NCBI GenBank assembly: GCA_045542315.1
Contig: JAZQKU010000075.1
Span: 1 to 64,000 of the forward strand
Direction of reading: 5' to 3'
Length of the DNA: 64,000 nucleotides
Source: RGIG5299 sp045542315
GTDB lineage: Bacteria; Bacillota; Clostridia; Oscillospirales; RGIG5299
Shown: piece after piece, positions 41,943 through 51,179 of the stretch
Position numbering within the stretch: position 1 is the first letter of the stretch
How the letters are laid out: every line of letters begins with the position of its first letter
Program-made: the position numbers and the translations under genes
Notes under the pieces: generated by a model
Databases searched by the model: none
What the model saw: the letters and a program-made list of their open reading frames with translations, nothing else
What the model was told of the DNA's origin: nothing

Positions 41943-44900
41943 ATGAAAAAGCTTTCATCTATAATTAAACGCAGCCTGTCGGCGCTTTTGGCGGCGTCAA
42001 TGCTGCTTTGCGTTTCCTGCGGGACTGCCGGATCGATAGTTTCGGGCGCGCTTCTCGACAAAGAGATTTACGTAAGCGAGTTTATGGCGCTTAACACCAA
42101 TACCATTATCGATATGGACGGCGAGCCCGAGGATTGGATCGAAATAAGAAACAACTCGGATAAGGATATAAATCTTATAGGCTACACCCTCTCCGATGAC
42201 CCCGAAAAGCCCGACAAATGGGAATTTCCCGATTGCACGGTAGCGGCGCACGGTCATATTCTCGTTTTCGCATCGGGTAAAAACAGGGAGATAAACGGTG
42301 AGATTCACACCAACTTCTCGCTTTCCTCCTCGGGAGAGAGAATAATTCTCACCACCTCAAGAGGCAAGGTCGTATCAGATATCGAATACGGCAAGCAAAA
42401 CGCCGATATCTCGATGGGCGTTGCCCTTGAAAACGGCGTAAGAAAGCTCGTAAACTTCTACGAGGCAACTCCCGGTCTTGAAAACGCGGGCGAATATATC
42501 GACGTGGGAAAGGTCATTGAGCAGTCGGATTTCGCACTTCTCATTAACGAGATAACCCCCAGAAACGCATACAGCTACTACACCCAGAGCGGCAGCTATG
42601 AGCAGTGGGTGGAAATTATAAACAGATCAGATAAGGCGGTAAAGGTTTCGGAATATTATCTTTCCGACGATGCCGAAAAGCCGCTCAAATACCGTCTGCC
42701 CGACGTAACGCTCGAGGCGGGCGAAACGGTTGTGATATTCGTTTCGGGAGAGGGAACTACCTTTGCCGACATCGAAGAATATCACACCAACTTCTCAATG
42801 AGTGCAGAGGAAACCACACTCTATCTTGCACACGTTTCGGGAGCAACCGTAGATGCGGTTGAGTTATCCCCCGAAATGAAAAAGAATAACAGCTACGGAC
42901 GAAGCCTTGCAGACCCCGAAAAGTGGGTTTACTATGCACGTCCCACCCCCAATAAACCGAACACAACACAGGAATTTGAATCTTTGACAAAGGCGGCGGA
43001 GCTTACATCTTCGTCGCTTATTGTAACTGAAGTATCCACCGCAAACGTTTCGGGATTAAAGCTTACCAACAAGACATACGCCAAAAACCACGGTCTTGTT
43101 TACTCATTTATGTATTATGCCGACTGGCTTGAGCTTTATAATCCCACCGATAGCGAGATAAGCCTTTCCGATTATATTCTCGGAAACGATAAAGCGCTTT
43201 TAACAAGCTTTGCCACCCTTCCCGATTACAAGATCGCACCCGGTGAATATAAGATCGTTTTTATCGGTCTTGAAGAGGACTATTACGTTAAAAGCAGTGA
43301 GGAAATAGGCTCGGTGCTTCATCTTTCCGCCGAGGGCGACACCGTTTTTCTTGTTTTGAAGGAAAGCGGCGAGGTAGTTGACTTTATGGAAACGGGCAGG
43401 CAGTTTGACTACGTGACCGTTGGCAGAAAGGGCACTGTAAGCTCCGAAGCCTACTATTTTCAGAAGGCAACTCCCGGCTCGGAAAATATCTACGACGGCG
43501 TTAACAAGGTGAGCCGACAGCCCGAATTTTCGGTTGACGGCGGCATCGTTCCCGAGGGCACCGTTATAACACTTACGCCTCCCACTCCGTCGGCAAAGAT
43601 CTATTACACCACCGACGGCAGTATGCCAAACGCCTCCTCCAAGCTTTATACCGACGGTATAAAAATCAACAAGACCACCGTTATAAGAGCCGTTGCCGTT
43701 GAGGAGGGCAAGCTCGTTTCGATAGACGTGACGAGAACCTTTTTCGTAAACGTGAGCCACACCCTTACCGTGCTTTCGGTTTCGGGCGACCCCGAGGGAT
43801 TTTATAACGACGAATACGGACTTTTCGGATATCCCTACGACGGTGTTTCCACCACTCACGGCGGATATATAACAAAGCTCAAAAACAGAGGTCTTAAAAG
43901 CGTTAAGACGTCGGGCAGCATTGAGTTTTACAAGGACGGCAACTTAAATCTTCAGTTCGATGGCGAGCTTTCGCTTTTCGGTCAGTACAGCCTTGTTACC
44001 GACCAGAAATCCTTTAAGGTCGAGCTTAAGAGCAAATACGGAATAGACGAGATAAACTATCCTCTTATTGAAACCAACGAGATAAACTATTACACCGATT
44101 TCGTGCTCCGTCAGGGCGGCTACCCCGACAGCTCCCGCACGAGAATTTTAGACCTAACCTTTGCAAGACTTGCAAAGACCTCACTTGATATCGACGTTAT
44201 GGACGGCATTCCCGTCGTAGTTTATATAAACGGTGAATATCACGGACTTTATAATCTCCGTGAAAGATTTGACGTTGACTATATCGTAAACCACTACGGC
44301 TCAAATCCCGAGGACGTGGATATGATAAAGGGAAACAAGACCATTCTCTACGGCTCTCTTGCCGATTACAACGCCCTTAAGGCATATGTCACCACTCACG
44401 ATCTTTCGGTTAAGGAGTATTACGATTACGTTTGCTCGCAGGTAGATATCGAAAGCCTTATGAACTGGTGGGCAATGGAAAGCTTTTTGGTAAACACCGA
44501 CTCGGGTAACATCAAATTCTTTAGAGATAAGGCAAACGGTAAGTGGCGATGGTTTTTGTTTGACCTCGACTGGTCGCTTTTCGGCTCGAATTATCTCGGC
44601 ACCTACGATATGCTCCGTCAGTTTGCCTTCGACCCTGCCGGTCACGGAATAGGGAACGGCTTTGAAACCTGGCTTACCTGCGGACTCGTTAAAAACAAGG
44701 ACTTCAAGGAACGCTTTATTCACAGATATATGTACGTTATCCATTACGTTTTCGAGGATAACCGTGTAAGCGATACGGTTGATTACCTTTCATCTCTTAT
44801 TGAGAGCGAAATTCCGAACCATATAAAGAGATGGAAGACCGAGAACGATAACTACGCAAATAACGAATACCGCTCTTCACCCGGCTCACTTTCGGGCTGG

Positions 44901-45089
44901 AAAAATGCGGTTGAGGGCATAAAGACACGCGTTCAGAAGAGAAAGCCCTACGCTCTTAAGGAAATAAAGAATTTCTTTAAGCTTACCGATGCCGAAATGG
45001 AATATTATGCAACCCACGATATCGACGGCAACCCCTACGTTCTTTACGATATGCACGGAAACGTTGTAGAGCCGGAGGCGGCGTTATGA
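41943..45089 (+). CDS. CotH-kinase-family lipoprotein with lamin-tail domains
   Basis: 1048 residues. Signal peptide with lipobox L-C-V-S-C (Cys about 26). Three lamin-tail (LTD) domains follow (about 35-160, 190-300, 355-520; for example DWIEIRNNSDKDINLIGYTL). Next comes a chitobiase/hexosaminidase C-terminal-like domain (about 535-600; PSAKIYYTTDGSMPN) and a CotH protein-kinase-like domain (about 605-1000) with YINGEYHGLYNLRERFD and a D-L-D-W-S motif, the likely metal-binding part of the kinase-like site. Spore CotH of Bacillus phosphorylates coat proteins; exported lipidated CotH proteins have unknown targets. Its stop overlaps the next start. Confidence 0.9.
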   Translation: MKKLSSIIKRSLSALLAASMLLCVSCGTAGSIVSGALLDKEIYVSEFMALNTNTIIDMDGEPEDWIEIRNNSDKDINLIGYTLSDDPEKPDKWEFPDCTVAAHGHILVFASGKNREINGEIHTNFSLSSSGERIILTTSRGKVVSDIEYGKQNADISMGVALENGVRKLVNFYEATPGLENAGEYIDVGKVIEQSDFALLINEITPRNAYSYYTQSGSYEQWVEIINRSDKAVKVSEYYLSDDAEKPLKYRLPDVTLEAGETVVIFVSGEGTTFADIEEYHTNFSMSAEETTLYLAHVSGATVDAVELSPEMKKNNSYGRSLADPEKWVYYARPTPNKPNTTQEFESLTKAAELTSSSLIVTEVSTANVSGLKLTNKTYAKNHGLVYSFMYYADWLELYNPTDSEISLSDYILGNDKALLTSFATLPDYKIAPGEYKIVFIGLEEDYYVKSSEEIGSVLHLSAEGDTVFLVLKESGEVVDFMETGRQFDYVTVGRKGTVSSEAYYFQKATPGSENIYDGVNKVSRQPEFSVDGGIVPEGTVITLTPPTPSAKIYYTTDGSMPNASSKLYTDGIKINKTTVIRAVAVEEGKLVSIDVTRTFFVNVSHTLTVLSVSGDPEGFYNDEYGLFGYPYDGVSTTHGGYITKLKNRGLKSVKTSGSIEFYKDGNLNLQFDGELSLFGQYSLVTDQKSFKVELKSKYGIDEINYPLIETNEINYYTDFVLRQGGYPDSSRTRILDLTFARLAKTSLDIDVMDGIPVVVYINGEYHGLYNLRERFDVDYIVNHYGSNPEDVDMIKGNKTILYGSLADYNALKAYVTTHDLSVKEYYDYVCSQVDIESLMNWWAMESFLVNTDSGNIKFFRDKANGKWRWFLFDLDWSLFGSNYLGTYDMLRQFAFDPAGHGIGNGFETWLTCGLVKNKDFKERFIHRYMYVIHYVFEDNRVSDTVDYLSSLIESEIPNHIKRWKTENDNYANNEYRSSPGSLSGWKNAVEGIKTRVQKRKPYALKEIKNFFKLTDAEMEYYATHDIDGNPYVLYDMHGNVVEPEAAL

Positions 45090-46111
45090 CGAAAAAGCAA
45101 AAGATAGGGCTTGTTACGGCAGTAGCTGTCTTTTTACTCGTCGCCGTTATAGGAATTCTCACCATTTCGGGTGCGCAAGAGATAGTTATATCGGAGTTTA
45201 ACGGCAAAAAGGTGCTTCTTGGCGATTACGACTGCTTTATTGAATTCAACCGCCGAATAGCGATGAGGGATAGCAGGGATTTTATTGCAAGAAGTCTGAA
45301 ATATTCCCATTATCTTGCAAAGCAAAACGTCAAGCTTACCGATGAGGATATAGCAAAGGCTTTAGAGAAGCTTGAAAAGGAGTATTTTGAGGAAGAAAAT
45401 TTTGCGGATTATTATATTCCGATTGCAAAATCCGCGAAAATGGAGTATAATAGTTTCAGAGAATCGTTGGCCTGCTACGCCGCCTGCGTTGCGGTAACCG
45501 AGCTTTTTGAGGATTATGCAAAAAGCGAGTATGAAAAGCAGGATAAGGAATCGGAAAATTATATCTCCGAGCTTGACAGCTTCCTTTACACCCTTGAAAA
45601 AGAGGCGATGAAGGAGGAGGCAAAGATAGTTACCTCCTTTAACGATTCGAAAAACGAATTCGGCGTTTCAAACTACGAAAAGCATTACGAGTGCTTTGTG
45701 GGGCTTATTGGCGAGACAAGTAAATTCGAGTCGATCAGGTCGATAACGCTCTATATAGGAATAGATAAGCGCTACGGCAGAGAGGCTGATATCTCTCAGC
45801 TTGAGGCATATCTCGACACTATTTATTCAGGAATAAAAAGAATAGAGGGCTATGAGGGAATTTTGAACGATATGGGCGCCTCTGATTTTGAATTCTGGAT
45901 TCAGGCAAAGAAATTTTACCGAAACGTTTACGTTTACGAGCAGTTAACGCAGGATTATTTCGCCTCGCGCTTTCAGCTTAAAAAGACGGCGGGAACTCTT
46001 CCCGAGGGAGTTACCACTCTCGAGGAATACGCCGCATATATCCTTATTGACACCGCTCTTATGTGCAAGGTGGTCAACACGGATTTTGAATGGAACAGAA
46101 ACCAGAAATAA
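45086..46111 (+). CDS. SurA-N-like membrane-anchored protein
   Basis: 341 residues. One N-terminal transmembrane helix (about 8-28), then an all-helical extracytoplasmic region rich in Glu, Lys and Tyr. The first part (FNGKKVLLGDYDCFIEFNR, LTDEDIAKALEKLE) resembles the SurA N-terminal chaperone domain seen in PrsA/SurA foldases, but no rotamase domain follows. It may assist folding of the CotH lipoprotein with which its start overlaps (ATGA). Confident only that it is an anchored helical protein of this operon. Confidence 0.65.
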   Translation: MTKKQKIGLVTAVAVFLLVAVIGILTISGAQEIVISEFNGKKVLLGDYDCFIEFNRRIAMRDSRDFIARSLKYSHYLAKQNVKLTDEDIAKALEKLEKEYFEEENFADYYIPIAKSAKMEYNSFRESLACYAACVAVTELFEDYAKSEYEKQDKESENYISELDSFLYTLEKEAMKEEAKIVTSFNDSKNEFGVSNYEKHYECFVGLIGETSKFESIRSITLYIGIDKRYGREADISQLEAYLDTIYSGIKRIEGYEGILNDMGASDFEFWIQAKKFYRNVYVYEQLTQDYFASRFQLKKTAGTLPEGVTTLEEYAAYILIDTALMCKVVNTDFEWNRNQK

Positions 46112-46129
46112 ATATAAAGGATGAAAAAA

Positions 46130-47278
46130 ATGACGTCTAAGGAAAGCGAAAAAATCTTCGGCAAAGAAAAATCAGTTGCGAGGCTCGGAATTATTGCCCT
46201 TAAAGGCACCGAGGAGCTTGCAAAGAAAATCGATTACTATTTAACCGACTGGTCAAACCAGCTTGACGAGCCTGTTGAGACCTTCTTGATAGAGGCGGAT
46301 TGTCCCCGTTTTTCTTCGGGTGATGCAAAGGGCATAATCAAGCAGCCGGTAAGAGGTCTTGACCTCTACATTCTCGTTGACGTGGCAAACTACAGCTGCA
46401 CCTACAATATGTTCGGATTCGAGAACAATATGTCGCCCGACGATCATTATCAGGACCTCAAGAGAATTATTCAGGCGGTTTCGGGCAAGGCTCACAGAAT
46501 CAACGTAATTATGCCGGTGCTTTACGGCGGACGTCAGCACAGAAGAAACTACCGCGAGTCGCTTGACTGTGCAGTTGCGCTTCAGGAGCTTCAGTCAATG
46601 GGCGTTGTAAACGTTATTACCGTTGACGCTCACGACCCCAAGGTTAACAACGCAGTCCCCCTTATGGGCTTTGATAACATTATGCCCGTTTATCAGACGT
46701 TAAAGACTATCTTCCGCACCGTTCCCGATATTAAATTCGATAAAGATCACTTTATGGTGGTAAGCCCCGATGAAGGCGCAATGAACCGCAATATGTATTA
46801 CGCATCGGTCCTCGGCGTTGACCTCGGTATGTTCTATAAAAGACGTGACTACTCAAAGATAGTAAACGGCAGAAATCCCATTGTGGCTCACGAATACCTC
46901 GGAAACTCGGTTGAGGGTAAGGACGTATTCATTGCCGACGATATGATATCCTCGGGTGAATCAATGCTTGACCTTGCTTACGAGCTTAAGAAGCGCAAGG
47001 CAAACAAGATCTTTGCATACGTAACCTACGGCTTCTTTACCAACGGTCTTGAGAAGTTTGACAAGGCTTATGCCGACGGCGTGCTTTCGGGCGTTTTCGC
47101 AACAAACCTCACCTACCGTATGCCCGAGCTTCTCGAAAGAGAGTGGTTTAATGAGGTTGACGTTTCGAAATATCTTTCCTATTATATAGCATCTCTCAAT
47201 CACGATCTTTCTATCGGTAAGGTAATAGATCCTCATCAGAAGATAAAAGCGCTTTTGGAAAAGACGAATAATAAATAA
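46130..47278 (+). CDS. Ribose-phosphate pyrophosphokinase (long form)
   Basis: 382 residues from ATG 46130; an ATG at 46121 abuts AAAGG with no spacing. The PRPP synthetase fold is clear: the catalytic flexible loop L-Y-G-G-R-Q-H-R-R (about residues 127-135), V-D-A-H-D near 168, and the PRPP loop I-A-D-D-M-I-S-S-G-E-S (about 271-281). It makes PRPP from ribose-5-phosphate and ATP. It is about 65 residues longer than standard Prs, with extra N-terminal sequence and inserts, forming a separate clade common in Clostridia. It is the last gene of the VTC-CotH operon, 18 bases after its neighbour. Confidence 0.88.
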   Translation: MTSKESEKIFGKEKSVARLGIIALKGTEELAKKIDYYLTDWSNQLDEPVETFLIEADCPRFSSGDAKGIIKQPVRGLDLYILVDVANYSCTYNMFGFENNMSPDDHYQDLKRIIQAVSGKAHRINVIMPVLYGGRQHRRNYRESLDCAVALQELQSMGVVNVITVDAHDPKVNNAVPLMGFDNIMPVYQTLKTIFRTVPDIKFDKDHFMVVSPDEGAMNRNMYYASVLGVDLGMFYKRRDYSKIVNGRNPIVAHEYLGNSVEGKDVFIADDMISSGESMLDLAYELKKRKANKIFAYVTYGFFTNGLEKFDKAYADGVLSGVFATNLTYRMPELLEREWFNEVDVSKYLSYYIASLNHDLSIGKVIDPHQKIKALLEKTNNK

Positions 47279-47285
47279 GAAAAAC

Positions 47286-47312
47286 GATCCCGCCATTTTG
47301 GCGGGATCTTTG
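47286..47312 (+). terminator. Intrinsic terminator
   Basis: GATCCCGCC / GGCGGGATC with an ATTTT loop (47286-47308), followed by TTTGCTTTTT. Confidence 0.85.
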
Positions 47313-47348
47313 CTTTTTGTTTCCGATGCGGAGGTTTTTCCGTAAAAT

Positions 47349-47377
47349 TTGCCGTTTGTAAAAAAATATGTTATAAT
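47349..47377 (+). promoter_or_regulatory. Promoter of sigma factor operon
   Basis: TTGCCG at 47349-47354, 17-base spacer, TATAAT at 47372-47377. Confidence 0.7.
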
Positions 47378-47448
47378 AATAAAAACTTCTCTTTTTACGT
47401 AGTTTTTCGCAGTAAAACCGTAGTATATAGGTAAAGGAGGTCGGTAAT

Positions 47449-48006
47449 ATGAACGATGAAAGAATAATCGGTCTGTTTTTTGAACGCTCGGAAACGGCAA
47501 TTTCGGAGCTTGAGAAAAAATACGGCAAGCTTCTTTATGCGGTAGCAAATAACGTTCTTAATGATAGCGAGGACGCGCGCGAGTGCGTAAACGACACCTA
47601 TCTTGCAACGTGGAACGCCGTTCCGCCAGCAAACCCCAATCCGCTTCTTTCCTTTGTCTGCAAAATAGTAAGGAACCTTTCACTTAAGCGTTACGAGCAA
47701 AACACCGCAAAAAAGAGAAACAGCGCTTATGACCTTTCTCTTTCGGAGATTGGCGATTTTGTTTCTGCAAAGGAAAACGTTGAGGCGGAAAACGAAAGAA
47801 AAGAGCTTTTGGCGGCGGTTGAAGGCTTTTTGAAAACGCTTTCAACCGAAAACCGAGTGATCTTTATGCGCCGCTACTGGTTTTTCGACAGCTATGCCGA
47901 CATCTCCAAAAGGGTGGGAATTTCGGAAAAGAACGTTTCTGTCCGGCTTGTAAGGCTGCGCGACCAACTGCGTAGCTATTTAAAGGAAAGAGAGGTAATA
48001 ATATGA
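47449..48006 (+). CDS. ECF-type RNA polymerase sigma factor
   Basis: 185 residues with a perfect AAAGGAGG ribosome site. Region 2 lies at about residues 20-90 (SEDARECVNDTYLATWNAVP is the -10-recognition helix). Region 4 lies at about 120-178 (VIFMRRYWFFDSYADISKRV then SEKNVSVRLVRLRDQL, a helix-turn-helix). The region 2-4 spacing is that of ECF group IV factors. Start/stop overlap (ATGA) with the next gene, a membrane protein with an anti-sigma-like cytoplasmic tail, suggests co-regulation. The genes it controls are unknown. Confidence 0.88.
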   Translation: MNDERIIGLFFERSETAISELEKKYGKLLYAVANNVLNDSEDARECVNDTYLATWNAVPPANPNPLLSFVCKIVRNLSLKRYEQNTAKKRNSAYDLSLSEIGDFVSAKENVEAENERKELLAAVEGFLKTLSTENRVIFMRRYWFFDSYADISKRVGISEKNVSVRLVRLRDQLRSYLKEREVII

Positions 48007-48830
48007 ATAATAAGGAATTTTTAAGCTCGCTTAACGAAATTGACGAGCGCTACGTTAACGAGGCTGCCGAATATAACGTAAATAGCAGGCGTTCGTTTTT
48101 CTTAAAGCTCGGCGCATTGGCCGCCTGCCTGTGCATTTGCATTGTGGCGGTGCTAAATCCATTTGGACAGGAATTTACATATGGCAGCTCAAGCAGTCCC
48201 GGAACTAACAGTGTGCCGGGGGTGCCTCCTTTGCAATTTACAAGCCGAAGCTTTTACAGCAAGGAAGAGCTTATCACTTGGATAAAGGACGGCGGTAAAT
48301 GGGAAGGGAATTGGGGCAGCGGATATTATAATCCGGAATATGACGGCGCTTATGATAAAAACTTATTTTATAATGCCGCTGTTGAAAACGGCTATTTCCC
48401 TTCAATAAAGCTTAAAATATCGGAAGATTATAAATATTATTATACTGTAAGTGCCGATAGCTATTCATTTTTCTATTGCACCCCAAAAGGAGATTCCGAT
48501 ATTGAAAGCTGCTCAATTATGATTTATGTTGTTTCAGACGGGGAAAAGGAGCTTTCAATTAAAGAAAAGGCGGAAAAATACGGACTTATAGGTGATTGGA
48601 TACCAAAGGATGCAATTAACGTGTATTCCGATTCCGACGAGATTTATAATCAGTATGGCGAATACGTTGCGGTAAAATCCTATGAATATGAGGAAAATAA
48701 ATTTAAGGTGCCGCGAATCATTATTGAAAAAGACAATTTTTTGATTAAGATATCTGTGGTTGGAGGCGTTGACGATCCGCTGAAAATATTTGATTATTTT
48801 GAAGTTGCTTTTGAGAAAATTAACACGTAA
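48003..48830 (+). CDS. Putative membrane anti-sigma factor
   Basis: 275 residues. A short cytoplasmic N-terminus (about 1-32; LNEIDERYVNEAAEY) precedes a single transmembrane helix (about 33-53) and a 220-residue extracytoplasmic sensor-like domain rich in Tyr and Lys. The layout and ATGA overlap with the sigma factor gene are typical for anti-sigma partners; the cytoplasmic part matches the short DUF4367/DUF3298-like clostridial type rather than a zinc anti-sigma domain. The signal it senses is unknown. Confidence 0.72.
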   Translation: MNNKEFLSSLNEIDERYVNEAAEYNVNSRRSFFLKLGALAACLCICIVAVLNPFGQEFTYGSSSSPGTNSVPGVPPLQFTSRSFYSKEELITWIKDGGKWEGNWGSGYYNPEYDGAYDKNLFYNAAVENGYFPSIKLKISEDYKYYYTVSADSYSFFYCTPKGDSDIESCSIMIYVVSDGEKELSIKEKAEKYGLIGDWIPKDAINVYSDSDEIYNQYGEYVAVKSYEYEENKFKVPRIIIEKDNFLIKISVVGGVDDPLKIFDYFEVAFEKINT

Positions 48831-48912
48831 GTCAAAAATTATAAACGGCAACAATGATGTGCTTGAGTAAAAAAACGCCCCGCAAAATCGGTGCGTTAAA
48901 GGAGGCAATTTT

Positions 48913-49317
48913 ATGAAAAGGCTGGCAGTATTGGTCTTTACGTTAACTCTTGTTTTTGCCTTGGTTGGCTGTGTGGGAGTTACGTCGGGGAAAGGGCTTC
49001 TTAAGGAGGGTACGGTAAAAAGCGTTTCGGTTTCCTCTTTGCCCGAGGGTTATTCCTACTCATTTAGCGGCGAAGAAGCAATGGCTGTCGTCGGTTATAT
49101 TCAAGATTTAAATTTAATCGCAAAATTTGAGGAGAATCCTAACGATTATGACGGATTGACATGGGTTATCACTTTTAAATACGATAACGGAAAGGTTTTG
49201 AAGCTCTACCATTTCGGTAATATGTTTATAGGAACGGAAGACGGCAAATGGTATAAAATGAAAACCGAGGAAGCAAACTGTTTCGGAGAATTGTTAAACG
49301 AGTTAAAATCCCGCTAA
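48913..49317 (+). CDS. Small lipoprotein
   Basis: 134 residues. Signal peptide with lipobox L-V-G-C (Cys about 20) and a 110-residue mature domain with alternating strands and a single helix (SGEEAMAVVGYIQDL). AAAGGAGG ribosome site. It follows the anti-sigma gene by 82 bases without a terminator, so it is probably in the same operon and may be a sensor component or target of the sigma factor. No family recognised. Confidence 0.72.
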   Translation: MKRLAVLVFTLTLVFALVGCVGVTSGKGLLKEGTVKSVSVSSLPEGYSYSFSGEEAMAVVGYIQDLNLIAKFEENPNDYDGLTWVITFKYDNGKVLKLYHFGNMFIGTEDGKWYKMKTEEANCFGELLNELKSR

Positions 49318-49327
49318 TTGTTAAACA

Positions 49328-49353
49328 CCCCCGCCTCGAAAGAGGCGGGGGGT
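49328..49353. terminator. GC-rich hairpin
   Basis: ACCCCCGCCTC / GAGGCGGGGGGT with a GAAA loop, directly after the lipoprotein gene. The T-run is weak. Confidence 0.7.
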
Positions 49354-49473
49354 CATTTTGCTTGTTTGCGCTTTTATGCGGGCAAATTGAAAAGTGCCCC
49401 GCGCAGAGAGGATATGCTTCGTCGGCTTTGCCGCCACCACACCTCTTCACTATTCACTTTTCACTCTTAACTT

Positions 49474-49505
49474 AAAAAGCTCCGTCCTTTCGGGACGGAG
49501 CTTTT
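49474..49505. terminator. Bidirectional intrinsic terminator
   Basis: AAAAGCTCCGTCC / GGGACGGAGCTTTT with a TTTC loop. Runs of A and T on the two sides make it effective on both strands; it ends the minus-strand operon at 49510. Confidence 0.9.
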
Positions 49506-49509
49506 AGCT

Positions 49510-51159
49510 TTATTTATTATCGCTTTTTCTTATTTCCGCGCGCTTTATCTTGCCCGATATAGTCTTGGGAAGCTCGGTTACGAACTCAACTATTCGGGGA
49601 TATTTGTAGGGCGCGGTGGTGCGCTTGACGTGGTCCTGAAGCTCCTTTTTAAGCTCCTCGGAGGGGGTGTAGCCCTTTGCGAGAATTATAGTTGCCTTAA
49701 CTATCTGACCTCTTACGGGGTCGGGCACGGCGGTAATAGCCGTTTCCAGAACAGCGGGGTGCTCAAGAAGCGCCGATTCGACCTCGAAGGGACTTATGCG
49801 GTAGTCCGACGATTTGATAACGTCGTCGGTTCTGCCGACAAACCAGAAGTATCCTTCTTCATCAAACCAGGCGACGTCGCCTGTGTGATAGTAGCCGTCA
49901 TACATAACGGAGGAGGTCTTGTCCTCGTCGTTTGCATAGCCCGTGAAAAGTCCGTAGGGGTGGCGCTCCGTCATATCAATACAGATCTCGCCCTCCTCGC
50001 CGACCTCACAGGGGTCGCCCTTATCGTTCAACAAAATTGTGTTGAAATGGGGTGAAGGCTTGCCCATTGAGCCGGGCTTGGGAGTGACCCAGGGGAAGGT
50101 TGCCGCCAAAACCGCGGTTTCGGTCTGACCGCAGCCCTCGCGAAGCTCAAGGCCGGTCATATTTTTCCACTGTTTAAAGACCTCTGCGTTTAAAGGCTCG
50201 CCCGCAATGTAGGTTGCGCGAAGAGAGGAAAGGTCAATGCCCGTAAGGTCCTCCTTGATGAGAAAGCGGAAGACGGTGGGCGGTGCGCAGAAGGTCGTTA
50301 TCTTGTGCTTTTCAATCATTTTTGCCATTTCAAGGGGCAAAAAGCGGGTATCGAAATCGTAAACGAATACCGAGGCTCCGCAAAGCCACTGACCGAAGAT
50401 CTTGCCCCACGAGCATTTTGCCCAGCCTGTTTCGGCAAGGGAGAAGTGAAGGTCGGTCTCCTTGAGGCTTTGCCAGAAGCCTGCGGTGAGAATGTGACCC
50501 AAGGGGTAGAAAAAGTTGTGGGTAACCATTTTGGGCATGCCTGTTGTGCCCGAGGTGAAGTAGATTATCATATTACCGTTCGGGTCGATATCGCGGCGGG
50601 GAAATTCCTCCGAGGCAGCCTCGACGCATTCGTCGAAATCAAGCCTGTTTTCCGCCTTGCCCTCAACGGTTGCCAAAATTACGGGGTGGTCAAACTCCTT
50701 TTCCGCCTCGATGAAGGAATGCTCTATCTCGCTATCGGTAACGTAAACCGCCATTTTGGCGTTTGAGCTGTTAACACGGTAAACGATATCCTTTTTCGTG
50801 AGCTGATGGGTGGCGGGAATAAGGGTTGCACCGAGCCTGCAAAGAGCGGGAACGATATACCAATACTGATAGCGGCGCTTTACGATAACAAGCACTCTGT
50901 CGCCCTTTCCGATGCCGAGCGCTTCAAAGGCATTTGCCGCCTTTTTGGAAAGGCGGGAGATATCGGCAAAGGAGAAGGTTTTTGTTTCGCCCTTGTCGTT
51001 TGCCCAGACGAGTGCGCGCTGTGAGGGCGCTTCCGCGGCGTAAACGTCAACAACGTCGTTTGCAAAGTTGAAGTTATCGGGGGCGGTTATTTTGAAATTT
51101 TTGCGAAAATCCTCGTAGCTTTCGAAATTTTCGTTGCAAAATCGGGATAAAAGTCTCAT
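49510..51159 (-). CDS. AMP-forming acyl-CoA synthetase
   Basis: 549 residues, ANL superfamily, medium-chain acyl-CoA synthetase type. P-loop Y-F-T-S-G-T-T-G-M-P-K (about residues 200-210), core motifs E-G-C-G-Q-T-E-T (about 343-350), Y-H-T-G-D-V-A (about 430) and the catalytic lysine near the C-terminus in T-I-S-G-K-I-K-R. It activates an organic acid with ATP and CoA. Its position beside a 2-oxoacid:ferredoxin oxidoreductase suggests that the acid and CoA ester pools of branched-chain or aryl acids are linked. AAAGGA ribosome site; 20 bases after the regulator. Confidence 0.9.
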   Translation of the reverse strand: MRLLSRFCNENFESYEDFRKNFKITAPDNFNFANDVVDVYAAEAPSQRALVWANDKGETKTFSFADISRLSKKAANAFEALGIGKGDRVLVIVKRRYQYWYIVPALCRLGATLIPATHQLTKKDIVYRVNSSNAKMAVYVTDSEIEHSFIEAEKEFDHPVILATVEGKAENRLDFDECVEAASEEFPRRDIDPNGNMIIYFTSGTTGMPKMVTHNFFYPLGHILTAGFWQSLKETDLHFSLAETGWAKCSWGKIFGQWLCGASVFVYDFDTRFLPLEMAKMIEKHKITTFCAPPTVFRFLIKEDLTGIDLSSLRATYIAGEPLNAEVFKQWKNMTGLELREGCGQTETAVLAATFPWVTPKPGSMGKPSPHFNTILLNDKGDPCEVGEEGEICIDMTERHPYGLFTGYANDEDKTSSVMYDGYYHTGDVAWFDEEGYFWFVGRTDDVIKSSDYRISPFEVESALLEHPAVLETAITAVPDPVRGQIVKATIILAKGYTPSEELKKELQDHVKRTTAPYKYPRIVEFVTELPKTISGKIKRAEIRKSDNK

Positions 51160-51179
51160 ATTTTGTTAGTCCTTTAAAT

